DNA from: Bacillota bacterium
GTDB taxonomy: Bacteria; Bacillota; UBA4882; UBA8346
Assembly (NCBI GenBank): GCA_023400055.1
Contig: JAEXFN010000027.1
Span: 1-17,806 of the forward strand
DNA length: 17,806 bases
Reading direction: 5' to 3'
Shown: positions 6,225 through 14,211 of the stretch, one piece after another
How the letters are laid out: every line of letters starts with the position of its first letter
Numbering within the stretch: position 1 is the stretch's first letter
Position numbers and translations under genes: made by a program
Notes under the pieces: model-generated
The model's database searches: none
Seen by the model: the letters and a program-made list of their open reading frames with translations, nothing else
What the model was told of the DNA's origin: nothing

Positions 6225-6452
6225 GTGAGTGAATTTCTAAAAGACATTCTGCCGAAACTGGCCGATTTCAAAGGGCGGATCTTCGGAAGCGCCATTGGAC
6301 TTATTGCCGGTTTACTCTGGGCTTTCATGGGCTTTTGGCGGGCATTGGCTTTCGTTTTTTGCATCTTTTGCGGTTATTTTCTGGGCAAGCGGATCGATCA
6401 GAAGGGTTCGCTGCGGGAGATTCTGCGCAAAGTTATTCCACCCAACGATTGA
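6225..6452 (+). CDS. Small DUF2273 family membrane protein
   Basis: This is a 75-residue protein with a GTG start placed 9 nt after AAGGAG. An amphipathic N-terminus precedes two closely spaced hydrophobic segments (about residues 20-35 and 38-54, including IFGSAIGLIAGLLWAFMGF and the following AFVFCIFCGYFLGKRID). The RIDQKGSLREILRKVIPP tail is basic. This matches DUF2273, a family found beside amaP and Asp23 genes in Gram-positive bacteria. The biochemical role is unknown; a structural part of the AmaP/Asp23 membrane complex is a reasonable inference from the constant gene neighbourhood. nusB starts 11 bp after its stop codon. Confidence 0.85.
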   Translation: MSEFLKDILPKLADFKGRIFGSAIGLIAGLLWAFMGFWRALAFVFCIFCGYFLGKRIDQKGSLREILRKVIPPND

Positions 6453-6463
6453 AAGGTGATTGA

Positions 6464-6934
6464 ATGAGTCGACATGAAGCCAGAGAATTGGCGTTTAAAA
6501 TCCTATTCCAAGCCGATGTCGGCAAAAACCCCTGGCAAGAGGTTTTGCCGCGCACTCTCAAGGAAAATCCGCTGCCCGAATCGTCCCAGGCCTTCTTGAC
6601 GGACCTGGTGAAAGGGACGATCAAGAATCTAAACGGGATTGACGCGGAAATAAAGAAATACGCCCAGGATTGGAAGCTGGAGCGGATGGCCAATACCGAC
6701 CGGAATATCTTACGGATCGCTGTCTATGAGCTGAAATATTCGGATGCCAAGATCCCGGTCAGCGTCACGGTGAACGAGGCGGTAGAATTGGCCAAAACCT
6801 ATGGCGATCAGGACTCCGGCAAGTTTGTCAATGGCATATTGGGCAATCTGGCCCGACATCTGGCTGCCGATGCCGATGCGGCGGAACCGGTTCCCGTACC
6901 GGCGGCCGAGCCGAAACCAAGCGAAGAGAGTTGA
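6464..6934 (+). CDS. nusB: Transcription antitermination factor NusB
   Basis: This 156-residue RNA-binding protein acts with NusE (S10) on boxA elements for antitermination of rRNA operons. Diagnostic segments are SRHEARELAFKILFQADV at the start, ERMANTDRNILRIAVYEL in the middle and VTVNEAVELAKTYGDQDSGKFVNGILG near the end, all typical of the all-helical NusB fold. After about residue 130 the protein carries an Ala/Pro/Glu-rich tail (ADADAAEPVPVPAAEPKPSEES by pieces) that is not part of the fold and is probably disordered. AAAGGTG precedes the ATG by 6 nt. It is the last gene of the accB operon: a short stem with a strong U tract follows 6 bp after the stop. Confidence 0.96.
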   Translation: MSRHEARELAFKILFQADVGKNPWQEVLPRTLKENPLPESSQAFLTDLVKGTIKNLNGIDAEIKKYAQDWKLERMANTDRNILRIAVYELKYSDAKIPVSVTVNEAVELAKTYGDQDSGKFVNGILGNLARHLAADADAAEPVPVPAAEPKPSEES

Positions 6935-6940
6935 AAAACC

Positions 6941-6961
6941 GAGGGCATTCCCTCTTTTTTT
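6941..6961 (+). terminator. Intrinsic terminator ending the accB-nusB operon
   Basis: GAGGG (6941-6945) pairs with CCCTC (6950-6954) around CATT, followed by seven T residues at 6955-6961. The next gene's ATG begins at 6962, so the U tract touches the start codon and leaves no room for a ribosome binding site. The stem is only 5 bp, which suggests partial rather than complete termination. Confidence 0.75.
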
Positions 6962-7930
6962 ATGCAGAAACCGTTTATTCTCGGAATTGACACCAGTTGC
7001 TACACGACGTCGCTGGCGCTGATCGACCCGCGAGGCGGAATCGCGCTGGACCGCCGGATCTTGTTGGCGGTAAAACCCGGCGCGCGCGGCTTGCGCCAGT
7101 CGGAAGCAGTCTTTCAGCATCTGCAAAATTTGCCCAAGCTGCTGGAAGCCTCGCTCGATCCGGAGCAGTCCGGGATCGGGTTGGTCGCGTTTTCGGCGCG
7201 GCCCCGGCCGGTGGCAGGAGCTTACCTGCCGGTATTTCAGGTGAGCGCGTCGTTCGGCGAGACCGTGGCCAAGCTGAGGGGGGTTCCCTGGATCGGGCTA
7301 TCCCATCAGGAAGGCCATATCCGGGCGGGTATGCACGGAGCCGAGCCGTGGCTCGATCCCTTTTTGGCCTGGCACATCTCGGGCGGGACCACCGAATTGC
7401 TGCGGGTGCGACCCTTGGCGCATGGCTATGACATCGAGAAGATCGGCGGCTCTTCCGATCTTCAGGTGGGCCAATTTGTGGACCGGATCGGTGTGGCGCT
7501 GGGGATGGAATTTCCGGCCGGACCGGCTCTGGAACGCTTGGCGCAACGAGCGGAGCGCGCCGAACCCCTGCCCGTCGTCACCCAGGATCGGACCATCAGT
7601 TTTTCGGGACCGCTGAGCGCCGCCGAACGGAAGCTGGCCGCCGGGAGCGGCCGGCCGGAGGATTTAGCCCGCGGGGTCTTTCAGGCGATTGCCGCCGCTT
7701 TGGCACGGGTGACCCGACAAGCGGCCCTTGATTACGGGATCGGCCGGGTGCTGCTGGTCGGCGGAGTCGCTTCCAATCAGCTGATCCGGGAGCAGTTGAC
7801 GGCGGCCGGCGCCCAGGACGGCATTGACTTCCGTTGCGGCGCCAAGGGCCTATCCAGCGACAGTGCGGTGGGGATCGGACTTTTGGGGTATGATTATTAT
7901 ACGGAATGTATTGGGAAAGGATTAGCGTGA
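6962..7930 (+). CDS. TsaD-like peptidase M22 family protein (paralog of the tRNA t6A protein)
   Basis: This is a 322-residue ASKHA-fold protein of the TsaD/Kae1/Qri7 family, older name O-sialoglycoprotein endopeptidase. Counterparts of the family motifs are present: an N-terminal GIDTSCYTTSLALID loop, the metal-binding pair in SHQEGH (H115, H119), SGGTTELL (140-147), DRIGVALGMEFPAGPALE (174-191), the SFSGPLSAAE stretch (213-222), LLVGGVASN (264-272) and the C-terminal metal ligand region SSDSA (D300). It differs from genuine TsaD, which begins GIETSCDET, so I read it as the paralog some Clostridia carry near nusB rather than the t6A enzyme itself; a function is not established. Start choice is forced by the domain beginning at residue 5, although no ribosome binding site is present. 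Its stop codon directly abuts the polA ATG. Confidence 0.85.
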   Translation: MQKPFILGIDTSCYTTSLALIDPRGGIALDRRILLAVKPGARGLRQSEAVFQHLQNLPKLLEASLDPEQSGIGLVAFSARPRPVAGAYLPVFQVSASFGETVAKLRGVPWIGLSHQEGHIRAGMHGAEPWLDPFLAWHISGGTTELLRVRPLAHGYDIEKIGGSSDLQVGQFVDRIGVALGMEFPAGPALERLAQRAERAEPLPVVTQDRTISFSGPLSAAERKLAAGSGRPEDLARGVFQAIAAALARVTRQAALDYGIGRVLLVGGVASNQLIREQLTAAGAQDGIDFRCGAKGLSSDSAVGIGLLGYDYYTECIGKGLA

Positions 7931-10618
7931 ATGGAAGGAAAGCTGGTCATTATCGATACTTATAGCCTGGCCAACCGGGCATTTTTCGCCTTGCCGCCCC
8001 TCGCCACCAGCGAGGGCCAGGTCACTAACGCCGTTTACGGCATGGCCATGATGATGCTACGTTTGCTGGAGGAGACCCGGCCCGATTATTTTCTGGCCGC
8101 CATGGATGCGGGGGTTCCGACCTTCCGGCATCAGGAATACGACGCCTATAAGGGCCAGCGCATGAAGATGGAGGATTCGCTGCGGACCCAGATCCCGATC
8201 ATCAAGGAGTTGCTGGGCCGGTTGAAGATCCAGGTCTATGAGCATCCGGGCTACGAGGCGGATGACATCATCGGCACCATGGCCAAATCAGCCGCCCGTC
8301 AGGGCTTGCAGGTGGAGATCGTCACCGGGGACCGCGATGCCTTTCAATTGGTGGAGCCCAACATCAGTGTGCGTTATACCAAGAGAGGCATCACCGAAAT
8401 CGACCGGGTCGATGAAGCGTATGTGCGGCAGCGTTACAACCTGCAGCCCGCGCAGTTGATCGACTTGAAAGGACTGATGGGCGACGCGTCCGACAATATT
8501 CCCGGCGTGCCGGGGTTCGGCGAGAAGACCGCCCTCAAATATCTCTGCGAATATTCAAGCCTGGATCAGCTTTATCAGAATCTGGAGCGGATCACCCGCC
8601 CACGGGATCGCCAGTTGCTGACCGAATACAAGGATCAAGCCTACTTGAGCCGCAGGCTGGCGACTATCGTCACCGATCTGGATCTGGGGATAGGCTTGGC
8701 GGACTGCCGCTATCAAGGCTATTCCGACGCCGAGCTGCTGGAATTTTGTCAAACCTATCAATTCAAGAGCCTGGTGAAAAAGCTGGCCGGCGAAGAACAA
8801 GCCGAAGCCGTTGTCGCGCAGCAGAATATCCGGTTTACGATCAAGACCGTGACTGAGCCGGAGCTAGAGCGGGTAGTGGCTGAGGCGGATGCCTCCCAGA
8901 GCGTGATTTTACAATTTTTAAGCGCCGGAGCCAACTGGTCCCTGGTGCGTTGGCTGGGGATCGGGCTGGGCGTGGCGGAAGCGAATTACTTTTATCCGCT
9001 CCGGCCGGATCAGGAGCTGCCGCCGGTACTCACCAAGCTCTTGGGCGATCCCAATATCCGCAAAGTCGGCCACGACCTGAAAAAACAACTGCAACTGGCG
9101 GCCTACCATGGACTACCCATCGCCGGTCCGCTGGATGATGTCTTAATCCAGGGCTATCTGGTCAATGCCGGCGTCGGCGGGATGGAACTGGAAAACCTCT
9201 GCGAAACCTATCTCCATACCAATTTGCCGGTCTGGCAAAATGAACGGGGCACCAAATTCTCCGTCTTTAACCTGCCGGATCAGCTGACCGCGGAGGTCTT
9301 GGCGGATTTGGCCGGCGCGCGGTTGGAGGCCATCCGGCAGTTGCATCAGAAAATGCCGGCCTTGCTGGAGGAGGCCGGCGTCGCCGCCCTCTATCGCGAT
9401 GTGGAGCAACCGCTGATTCGAACCCTTTTCGAGATGGAGCGGGCCGGCATCCGGGTCGAACCGGAGCCGCTGCGCGCCTTCGGGAAGGTCTTGAGACTGC
9501 GCCAGACCGATCTGGAACGGGAGATCTACCAGTCGGTGGGAGCGGAGTTTAACATCGGTTCCCCGAAACAGCTGGGGTCGATTCTTTACGAAAAACTGGG
9601 TTTGAAACCGCCCAAGAAGACCAAAACCGGGTATTCCACCGATGCCGAGGCCTTGGAGAATCTGGCCGAGCTCCATCCGGTGATCCCCTTGATTCTGGAA
9701 TACCGTCAAAATATCAAGCTGCAATCCACCTATATCGATTCGCTGATCGCCTTGATCAATCCGCGCACCGGCCGGGTGCACACCACTTTTAACCAGGCGG
9801 TCACCACGACCGGCCGGTTGAGCAGCACCGATCCCAACCTGCAGAATATCCCGATCCGTTCCGAAGAGGGGCGCCTGATCCGTCAGGCCTTTCTGCCAGC
9901 GGAGGGGACCCTGCTGCTGGCCGCGGACTATTCCCAGATCGAGTTGCGGGTCATGGCCCATTTCTCCGAGGATCCCGGCTTTATGGAAGCTTTTATTCAC
10001 GGCGAGGATATCCACAAGTTTACCGCGGCTGCGGTGAACGGCGTGCCGGTCGAGGAAGTGACCAAGACCATGCGCGACCAGGCCAAAGCGGTGAATTTCG
10101 GGATTATCTATGGCATCAGCGGTTTCGGGCTGGCCAAGAATATCGGGGTCGGCCGGAAGGAAGCCGACCAATTCATTGCCGCCTATTTCGAGAAGTATCC
10201 CGGGGTCAAGGTTTATGTCGAGCAGTTGATCGAAACCGCCCGGAATACGGGCGAGGCCCGGACGCTTTTCGGCCGAGTCCGCAAACTGCCCGATCTTCAT
10301 TCCCGCAACTTCACCCAGCGTTCCTTCGCGGAGCGGATGGCCCGTAACACGCCGATCCAGGGCACCGCGGCGGACATCATCAAGCTGGCCATGGTCCGGA
10401 TCGCCCGGCGCTTATCCGAACGGCCCGAATTGGGCAAAATGTTATTGCAAGTCCACGACGAACTGGTTTTCGAGGTCCCGCAAGCTTCCTGGCGCGAATT
10501 GGCGCGCCTGGTGCGGGAAGAGATGGAGGCAGTGGTCGCCCTGCGCGTGCCGCTGGTCGTCGACATCAAAACCGGTTCCAACTGGGACGAAATGACCGCT
10601 ATCAAACTGGAGGACTGA
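7931..10618 (+). CDS. polA: DNA polymerase I
   Basis: This 895-residue enzyme removes RNA primers and fills repair gaps. Residues 1 to about 290 form the 5'-3' exonuclease: the EADD motif (109-112), TGDRDAFQLV, and GDASDNIPGVPGFGEKTA from about 184. Residues of about 300-490 correspond to the 3'-5' exonuclease domain, but the catalytic DxE motif is replaced (ILQFLSAGANW) and the later aspartate-bearing motif is also changed, so proofreading is probably absent, as in Bacillus PolA. The polymerase domain is intact: motif A DYSQIELR (D666), motif B KAVNFGIIYG (K719) and motif C VHDE (D843). AAAGGA lies 8 nt before the ATG, inside the end of the preceding gene, and the stop-to-start spacing is zero, so the two genes are probably co-translated. 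fpg follows after 3 bp. Confidence 0.98.
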   Translation: MEGKLVIIDTYSLANRAFFALPPLATSEGQVTNAVYGMAMMMLRLLEETRPDYFLAAMDAGVPTFRHQEYDAYKGQRMKMEDSLRTQIPIIKELLGRLKIQVYEHPGYEADDIIGTMAKSAARQGLQVEIVTGDRDAFQLVEPNISVRYTKRGITEIDRVDEAYVRQRYNLQPAQLIDLKGLMGDASDNIPGVPGFGEKTALKYLCEYSSLDQLYQNLERITRPRDRQLLTEYKDQAYLSRRLATIVTDLDLGIGLADCRYQGYSDAELLEFCQTYQFKSLVKKLAGEEQAEAVVAQQNIRFTIKTVTEPELERVVAEADASQSVILQFLSAGANWSLVRWLGIGLGVAEANYFYPLRPDQELPPVLTKLLGDPNIRKVGHDLKKQLQLAAYHGLPIAGPLDDVLIQGYLVNAGVGGMELENLCETYLHTNLPVWQNERGTKFSVFNLPDQLTAEVLADLAGARLEAIRQLHQKMPALLEEAGVAALYRDVEQPLIRTLFEMERAGIRVEPEPLRAFGKVLRLRQTDLEREIYQSVGAEFNIGSPKQLGSILYEKLGLKPPKKTKTGYSTDAEALENLAELHPVIPLILEYRQNIKLQSTYIDSLIALINPRTGRVHTTFNQAVTTTGRLSSTDPNLQNIPIRSEEGRLIRQAFLPAEGTLLLAADYSQIELRVMAHFSEDPGFMEAFIHGEDIHKFTAAAVNGVPVEEVTKTMRDQAKAVNFGIIYGISGFGLAKNIGVGRKEADQFIAAYFEKYPGVKVYVEQLIETARNTGEARTLFGRVRKLPDLHSRNFTQRSFAERMARNTPIQGTAADIIKLAMVRIARRLSERPELGKMLLQVHDELVFEVPQASWRELARLVREEMEAVVALRVPLVVDIKTGSNWDEMTAIKLED

Positions 10619-10621
10619 CTC

Positions 10622-11440
10622 ATGCCGGAATTACCGGAAGTCGAGAGCATTCGGCTGACCATCGCGCCGAAGCTGAACGGCAGAACCATTCGATCGGGCG
10701 CGATCCATCATGCTAAACTGGTTCAGAATACCACGTCGGAGGAGTTACTGCGGCAGATAGCGGGGAAAACCGTTAACGGCCTGGAGCGACGCGGTAAATA
10801 CCTTTTAATAAAGCTTACGGGCGATTTAACCTTATCGATTCACTTGCGGATGACCGGGCAATTGACGGTGGCTCCCGGCGTCGAGCCGCTGGCGGACGCC
10901 ACCTATCTGCAATTGTTGCTGGATGACGGGAGCGAGCTGCGTTTCCGGGATCAGCGCAAATTTGGCCGGATCGCCCTCTTCCCCAGCGGCCAGGTCCCGG
11001 CCAATCTGGCCCACCTGGGCCCGGAACCGCTGGCGGGTGACTTTACGGTGGCAGTTTTATCCGAGCAATTGGGCCGGCGGAAATTAGCGATCAAAAAGGC
11101 CTTGCTGGACCAGAGCATCATCGCCGGAGTCGGCAATATCTATGCCGATGAAGCGCTTTTTGTCGCCGGAATCCATCCGGCGCGCCCGAGCGATTCCTTG
11201 ACCGAAGCGGAGCTCGTCAAACTGCACGCCGCGATCCGCCAGGTGCTGGCGGAGGGGATCGAATACCGCGGCACCACCAAACGGGATTATCGCGACGGCG
11301 AAGGCAATCCTGGCGGCTACCAGGACCGGTTGCGGGTGTATGGCCGCAAAGGCCTGCCTTGTCCGGTCTGTCAGGCGCCGATCGCCAAAATGACCTTCGG
11401 CGGGCGCGGGACACATTTTTGTCCGTTGTGTCAGGCTTAA
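10622..11440 (+). CDS. mutM: Formamidopyrimidine-DNA glycosylase (MutM)
   Basis: This 272-residue base-excision repair enzyme removes 8-oxoguanine and formamidopyrimidines and cleaves the abasic site. The N-terminus reads MPELPEVES, giving the catalytic proline (P2, N-terminal after Met removal) and E3. RRGKYL, SIHLRMTGQL, FRDQRKFGR and LLDQSIIAGVGNIYADEALF are classic family segments. The C-terminus is a complete zinc finger with two CxxC pairs (CPVC and CPLC) around FGGRGTHF, whose arginine inserts near the lesion. The ribosome binding site TGGAGGA lies inside the 3' end of polA and the gene starts 3 bp after the polA stop. The polA-mutM-coaE order is common in Gram-positive bacteria and links repair synthesis with lesion removal. 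Confidence 0.97.
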   Translation: MPELPEVESIRLTIAPKLNGRTIRSGAIHHAKLVQNTTSEELLRQIAGKTVNGLERRGKYLLIKLTGDLTLSIHLRMTGQLTVAPGVEPLADATYLQLLLDDGSELRFRDQRKFGRIALFPSGQVPANLAHLGPEPLAGDFTVAVLSEQLGRRKLAIKKALLDQSIIAGVGNIYADEALFVAGIHPARPSDSLTEAELVKLHAAIRQVLAEGIEYRGTTKRDYRDGEGNPGGYQDRLRVYGRKGLPCPVCQAPIAKMTFGGRGTHFCPLCQA

Positions 11441-11479
11441 TGCTGCTTGGCTTCCCTTATTTGAATTAAACTTGCGCAA

Positions 11480-12085
11480 ATGGGGGTGAAGGCGATCATC
11501 AGCATCGGATTGACCGGCGGCATTGCCACCGGCAAATCAGCGGTATGCCAGATCCTGGCCGAACTGGGGATCCCGGTGATCGACGCCGATCGCCTGGCCC
11601 ATCAGGCCATGGAGCCCGGCGCGATTGGCTATCGAAGCGTGTTGGAGCGGTTTGGCCGGTCGATCTTGGGACCGGACGGCAAGATTGACCGCCAGGCCCT
11701 GGGAGCGATCGTTTTCGCCGATGCGCAGGCCCGCCGCGATCTGGAGGGGATCATTCACCCATTGGTAATCGAAGCGATCCGGGAACGGATGCGCGCCGCC
11801 CGCGAAGCGGAAGAACGGGTGCTGGTGGTGGAGGTGCCCTTGCTTTTCGAGGTGGACTTGGCCGGCATGTTTGACCGGGTCTGGGTGGTCAGCAGCGGGG
11901 ACGCCATCCAGCGGGAGCGGCTTAGCAGCCGGAATCATTTCAGCGCCGCCGAGGCCGAGCGGCGCATCGCCGCCCAAATTCCGCTCCCCGATAAAGAAGG
12001 AAAAGCCGATCGGGTAATTTATAATAATAAAGGATTTTCCGAGTTAAAAGGCGAAGTAATTGAGGCATTGCAGTCATTGGAGTGA
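11480..12085 (+). CDS. coaE: Dephospho-CoA kinase
   Basis: This 201-residue kinase catalyses the last step of coenzyme A synthesis, phosphorylating the 3'-hydroxyl of dephospho-CoA with ATP. The P-loop is GLTGGIATGKS near the N-terminus, followed by the substrate-binding VIDADRLAHQAMEPG, then HPLVIEAIRERM, the EVPLLFEVDL motif and a C-terminal QIPLPDKEGKADRVIYNNKG segment. All are typical of CoaE. The ATG at 11480 has no visible ribosome binding site in the 39-bp spacer after mutM; a GTG at 11486 is no better placed. The upstream ATG keeps a few residues before the first beta strand, as in homologues. The lytic transglycosylase gene begins 7 bp after the stop. Confidence 0.95.
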   Translation: MGVKAIISIGLTGGIATGKSAVCQILAELGIPVIDADRLAHQAMEPGAIGYRSVLERFGRSILGPDGKIDRQALGAIVFADAQARRDLEGIIHPLVIEAIRERMRAAREAEERVLVVEVPLLFEVDLAGMFDRVWVVSSGDAIQRERLSSRNHFSAAEAERRIAAQIPLPDKEGKADRVIYNNKGFSELKGEVIEALQSLE

Positions 12086-12092
12086 TCGTCGG

Positions 12093-12641
12093 GTGGGTAA
12101 GCCTCGGATCATCTGGATCGCCGCTTTCCTGTTGATTATATTTTTTCATAAACCGTTATTGCGCACCTATTTCGTTTTGGAGCATCGGGAACTGATCATC
12201 AATTACAGTCGGGTTCACCAGATGAATCCGGCTCTGGTCAGCGCGCTCGTTTTTGTGGAGAGCGGTTTCAATCCGATGGCCCAGTCGCACAAGGGCGCGG
12301 TCGGTCTGATGCAAATCATGCCGGCCACCGGCCAATGGGTGGCGCGGCAATTAATGTGGCAGAATTACTCGTCGGTCGATCTGCACGATCCGGAGAAGAA
12401 TTTGCGGATCGGCATCTGGTATCTCGCTTACCTTAAGCGTTTTTTCAATCAAAACGACAATCTGGCGCTGGCCTCCTATAATGCCGGCTCCAGCTATGTG
12501 CGGGACTGGATGGAACGGGGCGTCTGGAAGGGCGAGATGGTGAAGATCGAACAGATTCCTTTTCCCGAGACCAAGAAGTATGTCCTCAAAGTATTGATGT
12601 TGAAGAAAGTATATCTTTATCTATATCCGGAACTCACCTGA
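12093..12641 (+). CDS. Membrane-anchored lytic transglycosylase (SLT domain, GH23)
   Basis: This is a 182-residue wall enzyme of the soluble lytic transglycosylase fold, which cleaves the MurNAc-GlcNAc bond of peptidoglycan with formation of an anhydro end. After a short basic start (GKPR) comes a hydrophobic segment at residues of about 6-18 (IIWIAAFLLIIFF), probably a membrane anchor or uncleaved signal. The catalytic glutamate is E56 in LVFVESGFNP. GAVGLMQIMPATG and ALASYNAG are the other standard SLT motifs. I chose the GTG at 12093 because GGAG lies 10 nt upstream and it follows the coaE stop; a TTG at 12060 would overlap coaE. The position after coaE recurs in clostridia. Export places its action outside the membrane, in growth or sporulation, which cannot be decided here. 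Confidence 0.92.
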   Translation: MGKPRIIWIAAFLLIIFFHKPLLRTYFVLEHRELIINYSRVHQMNPALVSALVFVESGFNPMAQSHKGAVGLMQIMPATGQWVARQLMWQNYSSVDLHDPEKNLRIGIWYLAYLKRFFNQNDNLALASYNAGSSYVRDWMERGVWKGEMVKIEQIPFPETKKYVLKVLMLKKVYLYLYPELT

Positions 12642-12734
12642 AAGCGTTGCGATAAACCCTCCCGCAGGAGCGGGTGAGCGTCGGGATAATTCATTGGGAA
12701 TAAGGAAGTTGGACCGAGATATTTAGCCAAAAAG

Positions 12735-12773
12735 TTCTGGTTGAACTGCTGAAATCCAAACCAGAATTTTTTT
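12735..12773 (+). terminator. Intrinsic terminator between the transglycosylase gene and rimO
   Basis: TTCTGGTT (12735-12742) pairs with AACCAGAA (12759-12766) over a 16-nt loop, followed by seven T residues at 12767-12773. It ends the polA-to-transglycosylase unit 94 bp after the last stop. It lies only about 60 bp before the rimO start, so rimO either has a promoter in those 60 bp or depends on read-through. Confidence 0.75.
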
Positions 12774-12833
12774 GTTTATTTTTTGGCAGCGAAGTGCTCC
12801 GCGGACAGACGGAGCGGGAGGTAAAACGAAGCG

Positions 12834-14168
12834 ATGGGTAAATTGGGAGTGGTTTCGCTGGGTTGCTCCAAAAACCTGGTGGATACCGAGATAATGCTGG
12901 GACAACTGATTGGGAACGGCTGGGAGCTGACCCGGGACCTCCGCGAAGCGGAGCTGATGCTCGTGAATACTTGCGGCTTTATCGGTTCGGCCAAGGAAGA
13001 GTCGATCCAGGAGATCCTGAAGGCCGTTCAATACAAGGAACCGGGCCGCGGCAACTGCTCCAAAGTCGTGGTCACCGGATGCTTAGTGCAGCGTTACGCG
13101 GCCGAACTGCGAAAAGAGATTCCCGAGGTCGATTTGTGGATCGGGCTGGGCGAGATCGCTGAATTGGCCAAGCTGGTCGCGGGCGACGCGGCGAGCGTCC
13201 ACCGGCCCGACCTGGCAAAACAGCCATTCTTGAATGATGGCAACCTAGAGCGATTCCGGGTTACCGTGCCCCATCTGGCCTACGTCAAAATCGCCGAGGG
13301 CTGCAATCACTGTTGCGCCTATTGCGCGATTCCTTTGATTAAAGGCAAGTTCCGCAGCCGCACGCCGGAGTCGATCGTTCGCGAGGTGGCGGAGCTGGTC
13401 CGGTCCGGCGTTCAAGAAATTAATCTGATCGCCCAGGATATTACGATGTATGGACGGGATCTTCAGCCGCGCACCGATCTGACCGAGCTGTTGCGGCAGA
13501 TCATCGCTCAAGCCAATCCGCCCTGGATCCGCCTGTTATACGCCTATCCCTCGGGGATCACGCCGGAATTGCTGAGGCTGATGGCCGAGCAACCGTCCAT
13601 CTGCCGCTATCTGGATTTACCGATCCAGCATATCAACCCGCGGGTTTTAAAGCTGATGAACCGCCATGATTCGCCGGAGCTAATCAAGGAAAAGCTGGCC
13701 CAGATCCGCGCCGGCCTGCCCGGCGTGGTGCTGCGGACAACCCTGATCGTCGGATTCCCGACCGAGACAGTGGCCGAATTTGAAGAACTGCACCAATTCG
13801 TGGCCGAGGCCGGCTTTCAGCATCTGGGCGTTTTCACCTACAGCCGCGAGGAAGGCACCGCCGCCTTCGCCCTGAAGCCGCAGATCAGTGAGAAAACCAA
13901 GGAAAAACGCCGCCAGATCATCATGGAAACCCAGCAGGCGGTGACGGGCTGGTTCCTGGCCGGACTGGTCGGGACCGAGCAATTGATCCTGGTCGATCAC
14001 GTGCTGGGAAATGGCCGGGGCATCGGCCGGACCGCAGCGCTGGCGCCGGAGGTGGACGGGGTGGTGGAGCTGGCCGGGCTGGCGGGCGCGCCGGGGCGTT
14101 TCGTCCGGGGCGTAATCACCGGCTATGAAGGGTATAATTTAAAAGCGAAATATTTAGCCGAAGGCTGA
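12834..14168 (+). CDS. rimO: Ribosomal protein S12 methylthiotransferase RimO
   Basis: This 444-residue radical SAM enzyme adds a methylthio group to the conserved aspartate of ribosomal protein S12. The N-terminal MTTase domain holds the auxiliary cluster cysteines C11 (SLGCSKNLVDTE), C47 (VNTCGFI) and C83 (TGCLVQRY). The radical SAM motif is CxxxCxxC in EGCNHCCAYC (C157, C161, C164), followed by AIPLIKGKFRSRTPESI. The C-terminal TRAM domain covers about 375-440. The SLGCSKN start and the KFRSR segment separate it from MiaB, which methylthiolates tRNA. GGAGGT lies 11 nt before the ATG. The final sequence YEGYNLKAKYLAEG is the usual TRAM end, so the protein is complete. pgsA lies 126 bp downstream. 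Confidence 0.96.
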   Translation: MGKLGVVSLGCSKNLVDTEIMLGQLIGNGWELTRDLREAELMLVNTCGFIGSAKEESIQEILKAVQYKEPGRGNCSKVVVTGCLVQRYAAELRKEIPEVDLWIGLGEIAELAKLVAGDAASVHRPDLAKQPFLNDGNLERFRVTVPHLAYVKIAEGCNHCCAYCAIPLIKGKFRSRTPESIVREVAELVRSGVQEINLIAQDITMYGRDLQPRTDLTELLRQIIAQANPPWIRLLYAYPSGITPELLRLMAEQPSICRYLDLPIQHINPRVLKLMNRHDSPELIKEKLAQIRAGLPGVVLRTTLIVGFPTETVAEFEELHQFVAEAGFQHLGVFTYSREEGTAAFALKPQISEKTKEKRRQIIMETQQAVTGWFLAGLVGTEQLILVDHVLGNGRGIGRTAALAPEVDGVVELAGLAGAPGRFVRGVITGYEGYNLKAKYLAEG

Positions 14169-14211
14169 CAGGATTTTTTTAAAAGACGCCGAATCGTTCA
14201 TTGAAGCCAAT

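Noticed and set aside
9143..10300. 385-codon minus-strand frame across polA
   Set aside because: Shadow of the polymerase domain; no family features.
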